Shown in pieces: positions 44,079-52,964 of a DNA stretch of 64,000 bases; position 1 is the stretch's first letter; the number at the start of each line of letters is the position of its first letter. The notes under the pieces are model-generated. The model saw only the letters and a list, made by a program, of their open reading frames with translations, was not told the DNA's origin and made no database searches. Source of the DNA: Polyangiaceae bacterium (lineage in GTDB: Bacteria; Myxococcota_A; Polyangia; Polyangiales; Polyangiaceae). A program made the translations under genes and the position numbers. The stretch lies in NCBI GenBank assembly GCA_016719945.1, contig JADJYE010000002.1, positions 248,001 through 312,000 on the forward strand, in the 5' to 3' direction.

Positions 44079-46535
44079 TCACCCCGTCTTTCGCTCCCGC
44101 TTGTCGGGCACCTTCGTGCTTGCGCTCGTGATCTCGCCGAGCGACCCGCCGCCATACAGGATCTGATAGGCGAAGGTGCTGGCCCAGACGCGCTTCACGT
44201 AGTTGCGCGTCTCCGTGTAGGGGATGCGCTCGACCCACAGGTCGAGGTCCCACGCGGGGCGCTCTTCGATCCACGCCTCGGGCGCGCCGGGGCCCGCGTT
44301 GTAGCCTGCGATCGCGAGGGGGTGCGCGCCGCCGAAGCGCTTGCGCAGCCCCGCGAGGTATTTCGCGCCGATGCGCAGGTTGAGCTCCGGCTCGAACAGG
44401 CTGTCGTTCGAGAATTTCACGCCGAGCTGGCGCGCCATCCTCGCGCCGGTCGGGGGGATCACCTGGACCAGGCCGCGCGCGTCGGCCACCGAGAGCGCGC
44501 GGGGCAAGAACGCCGACTCCTCGCGCATCAGCGCGTAGAGCATCGGCTCCGGCACCCCGCTCTCGGTCGCGGCCTTCGAAAGCTCGGCGGCGAACGGGCG
44601 GGGGAAGGCGAGCTCCCACGGCTCACGCGCTGCGCCCGCGGGCAGCTCGAACGCCAGCGCGTCGCAGTCGAACTTCCCCGGACCAAAGTCGCGCTCGCGC
44701 GACGTTCGCAAGAGCGCGTGGGCCGCCTGCGCGTCGCCCGCGAGGGCGAGCAGCTTCGCGCCGAACGCGTAGTACGCAGGCGGCGCGCTGTGGTCCTTGA
44801 CCCCGAGCGCGGCGAGGGCGTCGTCGGTGCCCTTCGGGTCTCCGAGGCTCGCGAGCGCGATGGCCGAGGCGACGCGCGGGTCGCTGAGCGCCGACTCGGG
44901 CACGCGAGGCAACGGCGACGAGGGCCCCTTCGCGAGCAGCGCGTCGAGCACCTCCTTCGAACGGCCTGGCCTCGCCTCGTCGAGCCTCGCGGCCGCGAGG
45001 GCCGCGTAATACGTGAGCGGCGCGTCCTTCAGCGTGGCGGCGTAGTGCTCCTCCGCGGCCTTCGCGTCGCCCAGCGCGGCCGTCACCCTGCCGAGGAAAT
45101 ACGAGAACCGCCCCGCGCGCGTGTAGACGCGCTCTTTGCCTCGGTCGCGGCCGCGCTCGAAGGCGGCTCGCGCCTCCGGGTACGCGCCGCGCTCCAGCGC
45201 GTCGAGCCCGAGCGTGAACAGCGCGTCGCCGACCTTGTCGCCGGTCGGGTACTTGTCGGCGATGGTCGCGAGGGACGCGCGGGCGAGCGCGCCTTGGCCG
45301 CCGTCGAGCGCGGCGCGCGCGCCCTCGAGCCTCGCGTCGTCGGCGAGCGCGTGCTCGGGGAACGCGGCCTCGAAGCGCCCGAACAGCGCCATCGCCTCGT
45401 GCGTGACGTGCGCCCTCGCGGCGGCCCTCCCCGCCGCCATGAGCACCTCAACCAGCACCTCGCCCGTACACACCTCCGCGCCGGCCTTCAGCTCGTCGAA
45501 GGCCTCACTCTTGCACTTAACCCCACCCAAAACCTTGCCGCGAGCGAGCACGAGCGAACAGCGCTCCGCAGCGAGCAGGTCGTCCCTGCGCTTGGCGAGC
45601 TTGTCCAGGATCGCCAGCGCGCGCTTCGACTGCTCCGAGTCGGCGAGCCGCCGACCTCGCGCGATGAGCTCGGCGTCGGGCGGCGACCTGTGCAGCTTCT
45701 GCTCGGGCCCCGGGAGCCGCGAGGTGAGCTCGTTCGCGAGCTTGTCCGCCTCGTCTGCGCCGCGCCCTCGAGCCGCGTCGAAGCGGACGTACGAGGCGAC
45801 CTCGCGGGCGGCGCGGGCGTGCTCCTCGGTCGGCCGCTTCGCGAGCGCCTTCGCCACGCGCAGGGCCATCGAGGCCCAACCCCAGGGCCGCTGACCCTGC
45901 GTCGAGAACAGCCGCGCCGCGGCCTTGCGGGCGTCCTCGGCGGAGCCTGCGCGGGCGAGCGACTCGATCGTCGCGGCGTCGAGGCGCGCGCGCGTCAGCG
46001 CGCCGGCGTCGATCTTGGCGGCCAGCCCGAGCGCGGCGTCGTGCTTGCCGAGCTGCGCGGCGAGCTCGGTCGCGCGAAGCAGCGCGTACGGCGCGAGGGG
46101 GCCGCCGAGGTCGGCCGACGCCTTGAACGCGTCCAGCGCGACGTCGGGGACGCCGGCCTTCGCGAACAGGTGGCCCTCGAGGTAGGCGAGCCGCGCGCGA
46201 TCACCGGCAGCCGCGCCGGCCTTCTCCGCCGCCGCGCGGGCCGCGCTCGCGGCGCGCGCCGCGGCCAACGGCTTGCCAGCGGCGAGCTCGCGCTCGACCT
46301 CGGCGAGGCGCGGGTCGAGCCGCCATGAGACCACGGCCTTGTCGAGGTCGAGCGGGGGCTCTGCGTCGATGGGCACGGCCTCGAGCACGGGTGCATCGGC
46401 CGTCGCGGCGACCCCTGCCGTCTCCACGCCGGGGGGCGCAGGGGCTGGCGCACCCGCGCTCGAGCCGCTCGCGGGTGAGCAAGCGGTGGCGAACACCGCA
46501 GCGACCGCCAGCGCGAACGACGACAGGGGCGACAC
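44079..46535 (-). CDS. slt: Soluble lytic murein transglycosylase with TPR-like region
   Basis: Lipoprotein-type lytic transglycosylase of about 818 residues that cleaves peptidoglycan glycan strands to 1,6-anhydro products. The signal ends VFATAC, followed by an Ala/Pro linker and about 550 residues of helical TPR-like repeats forming the ring seen in Slt70. The catalytic SLT domain is at about 660-800: ALMREESAF with the catalytic Glu, ARGLVQVIPPTGARMA, and AIAGYNAGPGAPEAW. The likely start is GTG 46535, directly after AAGGAG, so spacing is tight and the start is uncertain. It is divergent from a kinase gene. Confidence 0.88.
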   Translation of the reverse strand: MSPLSSFALAVAAVFATACSPASGSSAGAPAPAPPGVETAGVAATADAPVLEAVPIDAEPPLDLDKAVVSWRLDPRLAEVERELAAGKPLAAARAASAARAAAEKAGAAAGDRARLAYLEGHLFAKAGVPDVALDAFKASADLGGPLAPYALLRATELAAQLGKHDAALGLAAKIDAGALTRARLDAATIESLARAGSAEDARKAAARLFSTQGQRPWGWASMALRVAKALAKRPTEEHARAAREVASYVRFDAARGRGADEADKLANELTSRLPGPEQKLHRSPPDAELIARGRRLADSEQSKRALAILDKLAKRRDDLLAAERCSLVLARGKVLGGVKCKSEAFDELKAGAEVCTGEVLVEVLMAAGRAAARAHVTHEAMALFGRFEAAFPEHALADDARLEGARAALDGGQGALARASLATIADKYPTGDKVGDALFTLGLDALERGAYPEARAAFERGRDRGKERVYTRAGRFSYFLGRVTAALGDAKAAEEHYAATLKDAPLTYYAALAAARLDEARPGRSKEVLDALLAKGPSSPLPRVPESALSDPRVASAIALASLGDPKGTDDALAALGVKDHSAPPAYYAFGAKLLALAGDAQAAHALLRTSRERDFGPGKFDCDALAFELPAGAAREPWELAFPRPFAAELSKAATESGVPEPMLYALMREESAFLPRALSVADARGLVQVIPPTGARMARQLGVKFSNDSLFEPELNLRIGAKYLAGLRKRFGGAHPLAIAGYNAGPGAPEAWIEERPAWDLDLWVERIPYTETRNYVKRVWASTFAYQILYGGGSLGEITSASTKVPDKRERKTG

Positions 46536-46622
46536 CTCCTTCGGATAGCGCTTGTCTCGCGGCCCAACAACCCGCGCTGTCGCTTCCCGAAGCTGTGCCG
46601 AGCGTGTAGGAACGTAGAGGAG

Positions 46623-48074
46623 ATGTCCGGCCGCGTGCTCAAGGACCGCTACGAGCTGCTCAAGGCCGTGGGGTCGGGTGCGATGGGGACGGTCCACGAG
46701 GCGTGGGACCGTGAGCTCGAGCGTCGCGTCGCGATCAAGCTGCTCGCCGGGGGCCCGTCCGCCGACGCGCGCGACCGCTTCGTGCGCGAGGCCAAGCTGC
46801 TGGCCCGGGTGCACCACCCTCACGTCGTCGGCGTGTTCGACGCGGGCACCACCGAGTCGGGCGATCCGTTCATCGTGATGGAGCTGCTGGTGGGGGACTC
46901 GCTCAAGGCGCGCATCACCCAGCACCAGAAGATCCCGGTCGAGCAGGCGATCGCCTACGCCAGGGACATCGCGCGCGGCCTCGGCGCCGTGCACGGCGCC
47001 GGGCTCGTCCACCGCGATCTCAAGCCGGCGAACACGATGGTCGTCGAGCTCGAGGAAGGCGAGGTCGTGAAGGTCCTCGACCTCGGCGTGGCGCACGCGA
47101 CCGACGAGGAGACGCTCTCGAAGTCGGGCAACGTCGTCGGCACGGTGCTCTACATCGCGCCCGAGCAGATCCGCGGGGGCGAGGTCGATCACCGCGCCGA
47201 CCTGTACGCGTTCGGCGCCACCCTGTTCGAGATGCTCGAGGGCAAGCCGCCCTTCATGGGTCCATCGATCGTCGAGACGATCCACGCGCACCTGTACGAT
47301 CCGGTCCCGAAGATGTCGCCGAACGTCCCGGCGAGCGTGGTCGCGATCGTCAAGCGCTGCCTGGCCAAGACCCCCGCCGAGCGCTACGAGACGGCGCGCG
47401 CGCTCGAGCAAGCGCTCGCGGCTGCGCAGGGGGGCGCGAGCGCGTCCGACGCCACGCGCGCCGACCTCGTGCTGCCGCCGCTCGTCGACGACGCCCCCGC
47501 CGCGTCGAAGCCGGGCAGCCCCTTGTCGGACACCCGCGCGGTGGGGGCCCAGGCCATGGCGGCGGCCTCAGCGGGCGGGCCCGAGCTCGACCTCCCCGCG
47601 GCGCCGCCCTTGGCGGCAGCTCCCGCCGAGGAGCCACCGCCTCCGCCGCTCGATCTCGCCGTCGACTCGGTGCCCGCCTTGCGGGCGGCTCCGCGCCCTT
47701 CGGAGCTGCACGACGCGCCCGCCGCGCTCCCCGCGCCGCTCGAGGTCGAGCGCGACCAGGGCCCCGTCTATCCTCCCATGGGCCCTCACCCGCTCGTGGC
47801 CCCGGTCTACCGGGACGACCCACGGATGTTCCACGACCCTTATGGTCGTTATGGCGCGCACCCCAAGCGTGCAATGGTGCCAGGGCCCGTCGCAGGGGTG
47901 TTCGCCATCTTCCCGGTCGCTGTCCACCAGCGCCTCGCCGTCGGCGCGAGCTTGCTCGCCATCATCGGCCTGGCGATCACCGGGAGCGTGCTGCTCTTCC
48001 TCGCGTTCGGGCTCGTCGCGGCGTTCGGGATCGTGGGGTACTACGTGAGGCGGCGAATCGACGGCTACGATTAG
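46623..48074 (+). CDS. Ser/Thr protein kinase with paired C-terminal membrane helices
   Basis: Hanks-type kinase of 483 residues. GSGAMGTVHEA, RRVAIKLLAGG and LVHRDLKPANTMV are typical, but the metal motif reads VLDLGVAHA (DLG instead of DFG). The activation segment VVGTVLYIAPEQI is intact. A Pro/Ala linker follows the domain, then two hydrophobic helices near residues 435-475 at the C-terminus and a basic end. It would sit on the inner membrane as a hairpin-anchored enzyme. The 87-base gap to the divergent transglycosylase gene may hold promoters for both, which could tie the kinase to wall turnover. Confidence 0.9.
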   Translation: MSGRVLKDRYELLKAVGSGAMGTVHEAWDRELERRVAIKLLAGGPSADARDRFVREAKLLARVHHPHVVGVFDAGTTESGDPFIVMELLVGDSLKARITQHQKIPVEQAIAYARDIARGLGAVHGAGLVHRDLKPANTMVVELEEGEVVKVLDLGVAHATDEETLSKSGNVVGTVLYIAPEQIRGGEVDHRADLYAFGATLFEMLEGKPPFMGPSIVETIHAHLYDPVPKMSPNVPASVVAIVKRCLAKTPAERYETARALEQALAAAQGGASASDATRADLVLPPLVDDAPAASKPGSPLSDTRAVGAQAMAAASAGGPELDLPAAPPLAAAPAEEPPPPPLDLAVDSVPALRAAPRPSELHDAPAALPAPLEVERDQGPVYPPMGPHPLVAPVYRDDPRMFHDPYGRYGAHPKRAMVPGPVAGVFAIFPVAVHQRLAVGASLLAIIGLAITGSVLLFLAFGLVAAFGIVGYYVRRRIDGYD

Positions 48075-48136
48075 CCAGGCAGCGGCGGGGCAGGACGCGT
48101 TGGGGCGAACAACTGCGCTAGACTCTTGGCCATCGC

Positions 48137-48706
48137 ATGAGCTCCGCGAAGCGACTCCACTACGACTACGCCGACTATTTGCGGTCGCTGGAGATGAGCG
48201 AGCTCAAGCTCGAGCTCTGCGACGGGGTGATCTACGCGATGGCAGGGGGGACTCGCGCGCACGCCGAGCTGAGCGCTCGGGTGATCGCCGTGCTGCACCG
48301 CGTGCTGCCGAAGGGCTGCCGGCTCGCGACCTCGGACCTGAAGGTTCGCGTCGAGGCCTCGGACCTGAGCACGTTCCCGGACGTGTCGGTCGTGTGTGGC
48401 GAGCCAATGGTCGCGAGCATCGACGCGAACGCGATCACCAACCCGAGCTTGCTCGTCGAGGTCACGAGCAAATCCACCGAGGACTACGACCGGGGAGACA
48501 AGCTCAGCCACTACAAGCAGATCCCTGCGCTCAAGGTCGTGCTGTTCGTGTCTCATCGCACGCGCCGCGTGACGATCGTCGAGCGCGCCATGACCGGGTG
48601 GGTAGAGCGCGAGTGTCGCGCTGGCGAGCAGGTGTCGCTGCAGACCCCCAGCGTCACCTTCGCGGTGGACGACGTGTACGCGGACATCGTGCTCGACCCC
48701 GCGTAG
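48137..48706 (+). CDS. Uma2-family putative restriction-like nuclease
   Basis: Protein of 189 residues of the Uma2/DUF820 family, which has a PD-(D/E)xK nuclease fold. ELCDGVIYAMAGG (early strand), FPDVSVVCGEP (Pro-Asp element) and PSLLVEVTSKSTEDYDRGDKL supply the Asp...E-x-K-like core, here EVTSKS, followed by the Tyr and Lys residues usual for the group. The biological role is unknown, although the family expands in cyanobacteria and myxobacteria. The ATG is 62 bases after the kinase stop. Confidence 0.82.
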   Translation: MSSAKRLHYDYADYLRSLEMSELKLELCDGVIYAMAGGTRAHAELSARVIAVLHRVLPKGCRLATSDLKVRVEASDLSTFPDVSVVCGEPMVASIDANAITNPSLLVEVTSKSTEDYDRGDKLSHYKQIPALKVVLFVSHRTRRVTIVERAMTGWVERECRAGEQVSLQTPSVTFAVDDVYADIVLDPA

Positions 48707-48764
48707 CGACTCCCGCGGCTCAGGGCCGTCGCCAGGTCTACGTGACCGGCTCCCACGAACCTCC

Positions 48765-48805
48765 GATCGCGTCGGCGAGCCCCGTCGACGAGAGCCGTCG
48801 CGATC
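48765..48805. terminator. Long inverted repeat between convergent genes
   Basis: GATCGCGTCGGC (48765-48776) and GCCGTCGCGATC (48794-48805) form a 12-bp stem with one mismatch and a 17-base loop. The right arm overlaps the stop codon of the minus-strand gene. Its position between convergent genes suggests termination in both directions. Confidence 0.5.
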
Positions 48806-50153
48806 ACTCGTCGGGTGCGTCGAGAGTCCCCACCCCGCTCCGCGGACCGAGCGGGACGTCGAGCGCGTCGAAGCTCGGACGATCCTCGATGCGCAGCTGC
48901 GGCAGCACCCGCGCAGCCTCGGCCGGGACCGCGGTCAGGTCATCGAGGATGTACTCGCGGCGGAGCCACGCCACGCGAGGTATCACCGACAGCGACGGAG
49001 CCGCGCGGGCGAGCCGCTCCGGGGAGGTGCACTCCTCCAGTGTCAGCTCATCGAGCCGATCCAGGAAGGCTGCCTTACCGAGCACCGCCGCCGCCGTCTC
49101 GCTCAGGTAGCTCACGCCGAGCCTGCGCAGCGTCGGCGCGTTCGAGAAGATCGCGCCCAGCACCGGCACGACCCCGACCGGGACGGTGAGCCGCCTGAGC
49201 TTGGGCCAGCGGATCCGGGCCAGCGCCGAGAGCACGTCGTCCGATGGCATCTGGCCGACGTCGAGCGCGAGCTCCTCGACGTGGGACTCGTCCAGATCCT
49301 CGATCGACAGCGGCTGATTGTGAACCACGAGCCGCCTCAGATGGGGGAGGCGGAGGAACCCCGCGATGTCTCCCGGGAACGCGTCCTCGCCCTCGGCCAG
49401 CTCGATCGAGCGAAGGGTCCGAGGCGCCCTCGCCTCCAGGACCGAGAGCGTCGCTTGGTAGCTGGCGCGGTCACCCCAGAATGGGCGGCCCAGCACCAAC
49501 CGCTCGAGGAACCTTCCGGCCGGGTGCTCGAGCAGCATGGAGAGAAGCCCTTCCATCGTGGGCTCTCGCGAGAATCTCCACAGCCGTGCAGCGCAGATGA
49601 AGCCGCGGCGCCAGCGAAAGCCGGGCAGGTACGCGTTCGGATCTCGAATGATGGAGTGCTTCGCGAGCGGGCCCAGGAGCTCCTTTGCGAACTTCGACAG
49701 GAGCGCGTCCTGGAGGGTCGTGAGCTGCTTGTCTCCAGGGTGCTGCTCGAGCTCGAGCTGGGCTCGGATCAGCTCTCCGCGCACGTCCCCCTGCGAGGAG
49801 AGCCAGTCCGCATAAACGAGGAAGCCGGCGTCGTCGTCGAGGTCGTCCTCGATCGCGCGCTCGAGGTCGGGATCCCGCGCCACACGCCCGCGCACGGCGG
49901 TCGAGCCGGGCGGCAGCCGGATCGGGACGTACCCCTTCCCCGCCAAGTCGGCCTCGAGCTCTCTCACCGCATGCTCGGCGGCCGCTGGGCTTTCGTAGGT
50001 GCGCAGCTTCGGCTTGCCGAGCTCGCCGACCTTGGCCTCGGTGACGACGACCAAGCAATCCGAGCGCTCGATGCTCACGATGCGCCGCCCCCCGCGGGTC
50101 TCGCGCTCGAGCTTCGACACGACCGGGGTCGGCTTGGGTCTCTTCTGTCTCAT
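48804..50153 (-). CDS. WGR-like/TIGR02996/leucine-rich protein
   Basis: Cytoplasmic protein of 449 residues. Residues about 22-85 resemble a WGR domain (GKPKLRTYESPAAAEHAV, then GKGYVP). Residues about 112-155 match the myxobacterial TIGR02996 segment (LERAIEDDLDDDAGFLVYAD, then GDVRGELIRAQLELEQ). The last 280 residues form leucine-rich-like repeats (TLRSIELAEGED, HLRRLVVHNQPLSIEDLD, KLRRLTVPVGVVP). The combination suggests a binding scaffold; no catalytic residues are visible. It starts at ATG 50153. Confidence 0.78.
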   Translation of the reverse strand: MRQKRPKPTPVVSKLERETRGGRRIVSIERSDCLVVVTEAKVGELGKPKLRTYESPAAAEHAVRELEADLAGKGYVPIRLPPGSTAVRGRVARDPDLERAIEDDLDDDAGFLVYADWLSSQGDVRGELIRAQLELEQHPGDKQLTTLQDALLSKFAKELLGPLAKHSIIRDPNAYLPGFRWRRGFICAARLWRFSREPTMEGLLSMLLEHPAGRFLERLVLGRPFWGDRASYQATLSVLEARAPRTLRSIELAEGEDAFPGDIAGFLRLPHLRRLVVHNQPLSIEDLDESHVEELALDVGQMPSDDVLSALARIRWPKLRRLTVPVGVVPVLGAIFSNAPTLRRLGVSYLSETAAAVLGKAAFLDRLDELTLEECTSPERLARAAPSLSVIPRVAWLRREYILDDLTAVPAEAARVLPQLRIEDRPSFDALDVPLGPRSGVGTLDAPDE

Positions 50154-50395
50154 CGACTCGGGGAAGGTGACCTACGAGGAGACGGAGATCAACGGCTGGA
50201 TATGCGTTCCAACGTGCAAGAACGCCACGCCGTTACGTAGGTGCGCGCCACGTGCACACTGGAAGCGGGGTTGGTGGCGGTCACGCACCCGCGGGCGGGT
50301 TCCCCCTCGAGGGCCTTGACCCCATCCCCCCGCTCCCCCCGCCCCAGAAGCTCATGCCGCGACCCCACCCCGCAGGCAAGACCGTCAGCTCGCCG

Positions 50396-51232
50396 CTATG
50401 CCTTCTGGGCGATGCGGATCGTCTGCTCCTCGCACCAGAACTCCAGGGTCCATTGCAGCGGCTGGTCGTCCACCAGCCCGCCCGCGCCGCCCTGCCCAGC
50501 GGGACCGAGGTCGCGACGCGCGCGCCTCGGCTGAGACGGACCTCGGGTCCATCAGGCTGGAGAGCCGCCCTGCTCCTCTGCCCAGAACAGCCAGTCGTAT
50601 TGGGGCTCGAAGTATCGACCCTGTTCGACGGCCTCTGCGCGGAGCAGCGGGGCGAGCGCGTGGCCAACCGAAAGGAACGGCCCAAGCATCGACTGGTGCA
50701 GGTCCAATGGAGAGTTGCCAGCTTGGACGACGAGCTGACTCGTGCCGTCGGCCAGGCCAGACAGCTGCACGGTCCAGTCGAGGTCGATCTCGCCGCGGGT
50801 CGTGTGCCTGGACCACGCCAGCTGCTTGGTCGCGGAGCGTAGCTCGTTCGAGGCTTCCAGCGTGCGCAGCAGATCCGGGTCCTCGGCGGTCGTCCACTTC
50901 TTGCGCCAAAAGGCGGCGCGGCAAAACGCGATGGGCTGCGGCAACCCGCCCGCGAGCTGGACATGGAACTCGCCCACCAAGGCGTCCTGCCCTTGGAATG
51001 GCTGCGCGTACAGGAACGTCCCGATCTGCGCACGCAGCCAATACACGTCGATCGACGTCGTGGTCGTGGGGGCTTCTCCGACAGCGGCGAGCCGGAAGAG
51101 CTGCTTGGCCTCATCCGCCACGCTCCGATCGCCAATCGCGAGCTCGTCGAACGACATCACCTCGACGCCGAACGCAGTCGCTTGGGACCGCAGAGCCTCG
51201 CGCTGGCGCTCCTTTCCCGATGGGCCGAACAT
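50396..51232 (-). CDS. Hypothetical protein with two compensating frameshifts
   Basis: Protein of about 278 residues from ATG 51232 (GGAGG seven bases upstream). Uncorrected, the frame stops at 50552, but the adjacent frame continues as LQPDGPEVRLSRGARVATSV and, after about 50495, the first frame resumes as GLVDDQPLQWTLEFWCEEQ and ends at TAG 50396. Opposite indels near 50575 and 50495 are inferred. The content is mixed alpha/beta with many Trp and Gln residues (LDWTVQLSG, YDWLFWAEEQG), without signal peptide or membrane helix. No family was recognised. The remaining 50154-50395 gap shows no gene. Confidence 0.55.
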
Positions 51233-51312
51233 GGCGACGCCTCCTACGCGTCCCGACGCCGGATCTCCCTCCACGCCGGCGGGCTCTGCCGTGCCTGGAG
51301 GCCCGACCCCTC

Positions 51313-51360
51313 GCTCGGTCAACACCGACTCGGGCGCCGGCGCTTCAGGGCATCGCTGCC
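51313..51360. repeat. Partial copy of an internal tesB segment
   Basis: This 48-base stretch matches 54912-54958 of the tesB gene with two substitutions and a one-base gap over its first 42 bases. Read on the minus strand it would encode EAPAPESVLTE, the same residues as in TesB, but no gene is present. It lies just upstream of the hypothetical gene starting at 51232. Confidence 0.7.
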
Positions 51361-51374
51361 TTACACGCCTGGCC

Positions 51375-52781
51375 TCAGTGACTGAGCCGCGCCGCGAAGG
51401 CGTCGGGGCGCCCCTGCGAGGTCGCTGCGCCGCCGCAGGTCTCGATACCGTCCTCGAATTGTCCAGCGACGAGCCCGCTTCCGGAATCGAGCGGGAGATA
51501 GCGCCCGACGGCGGACCAGGTGCCCCCGTCGAGCAGGGTCACGAACATAGGCGTCCAGTCGACATCGTAGCACGCGATGACTGCGTCGCCTTCGCCGTCG
51601 GGGGGTGAGCGGGCCGGTGCCGAGGTCAACCGTCGATAGGGCCGCGCCGGTGACGCAATTGAGTCCATCTGGCGTGACCGCGAGCCGCGGATAGAGCAAC
51701 CCGAAGGTGCCCGCGTCGTAGCTCACCGCGCTGATCTGGGCGCCGCCTTCGTCGAGGTGGAGCATCTGCAGGTACGACCCCACGGTGACGAGTGTGCCGT
51801 CAGCGCGTGCACGCACCTGCGGTTCGCTCATGTTCGTGTCGGTACGCCACAGCTCGACGCCGAGGTCTGGCGCGTAGGCGGCGACGTAGAGCGACACCAT
51901 GAAATCCTCCGTGTGCTCGGCGCCGATGAGGACAGTTCCGTCGCTGGCGACGTCGAGCGACCAAAGGGTGTCATACTCGGCGTCATCGATCGCGCGCGAC
52001 GCGATGTGTTCGCCGCTCGCGTCCAGGCGGGCCAAGAAGATGTCCTCTCCATTGGTCGCGCTCAGCAGTCCGCCACCGAAGTCGATCGTGCCCATGAACG
52101 GGCCGCCGATGATCAGGTCGCCGGTGCCGTCCATCGCCAGGTGCCACGCTCGCTGCGCGGCGCCATTGCCGAACTGCTTCGCCCACAGGACCTCGCCGTT
52201 CACCGACAGCGCCACGACCAGCGCGTCGACCCCGCTCGAAGTCAGCGTGGTGGCGCCAGCGGTGAGCTCCCCGCTGAAGCTCCCGGCGAGGTAGATGGTC
52301 CCGTCGGCTCCGACGACCATGCTGTTTACGTACGCGTCGTTGGTCGCAGGCAACGTCACCCGCCAGACCTCCTGTCCGCTCGGGGTCAGCCGTACGACCA
52401 GCGGCTGCGAATAGTAACCGGTGAGATCGTAGAAGTGCTCGACGGGTGACGCGACACCGCCAAGCACGAGGTCGCCGCCCGGCAAGATCGCGCTCTCGGG
52501 CAACGAGGTCGCAACGAGCTCATGGATGCCGACCAGCCATTCGACCGGGCAGTCCGGGGACCCTCCGCCGCTCCCCGCGCCCCCGCCGCCAGCGCCACCG
52601 GTCGTCCCACCCCCGCGTCCGCCCCACCCGTGGCAGGCCCAGCTCCCTGCGAGCTCCCCCCGCTCGACGCTCCCCCTTCATCCCCGCCGCCGATCGGCTG
52701 AGCGGTTGTCTCGCCGTCGCAGGCCAGCCCAGCAGTGAAGAGACAGAAGGACCCAAACAGCTCGAGGCATCGTCGACGCAT
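51375..52781 (-). CDS. Beta-propeller lipoprotein, two frameshifts
   Basis: Predicted lipoprotein of about 468 residues. ATG 52781 gives a Cys-containing signal ending LFTAGLAC and a Gly/Ser-rich linker, broken at about 52608-52614 in a G/C run. The middle frame carries blade-like repeats (VVGADGTIYLAGSFSGEL, AMDGTGDLIIGGPFMGTIDF, DVASDGTVLIGAEHTEDF), each with a D/N-G-T/D turn and closing strands, as in SBBP/PQQ-like propellers. A second break near 51598-51606 leads to the last frame, ending AFAARLSH. Restoring both frames gives one protein. An outer-surface binding role is likely; its ligand is unknown. Confidence 0.7.
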
Positions 52782-52910
52782 GTCTTGCAGGGTAGCACGT
52801 ACCGCGCCGAGCGTGCGTGAGCTCGCGTCGCCGCTGCTCGCTGGGTCGTCCCAAAGTCGAGGCCTTCCGCAGCGTGGCGCAGCCCGTTGCGCCACCGGGC
52901 GGCGGCGGCG

Positions 52911-52964
52911 TTCGGCGCGTGCCTCCGAATCTTCCCCTCTCGCGCGGTCGAAGCGACGAGCCTC
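52911..52964. repeat. Diverged direct copy of the tesB 3' end
   Basis: These 54 bases match 54446-54499, the last codons of tesB, at 45 positions without gaps and in the same orientation. On the minus strand they would encode VASTAREGKIRRHAP, compared with VVSTAQEGLIRRHAP in TesB. They end exactly at the stop codon of the kinase gene, so the kinase gene is bracketed by two copies. Confidence 0.75.

Noticed and set aside
50327..50384. A 24-codon Gly-rich minus-strand open frame after the hypothetical gene
   Set aside because: It lacks a ribosome site and recognisable features, and the region is low-complexity G/C runs. It is not supported as a gene.
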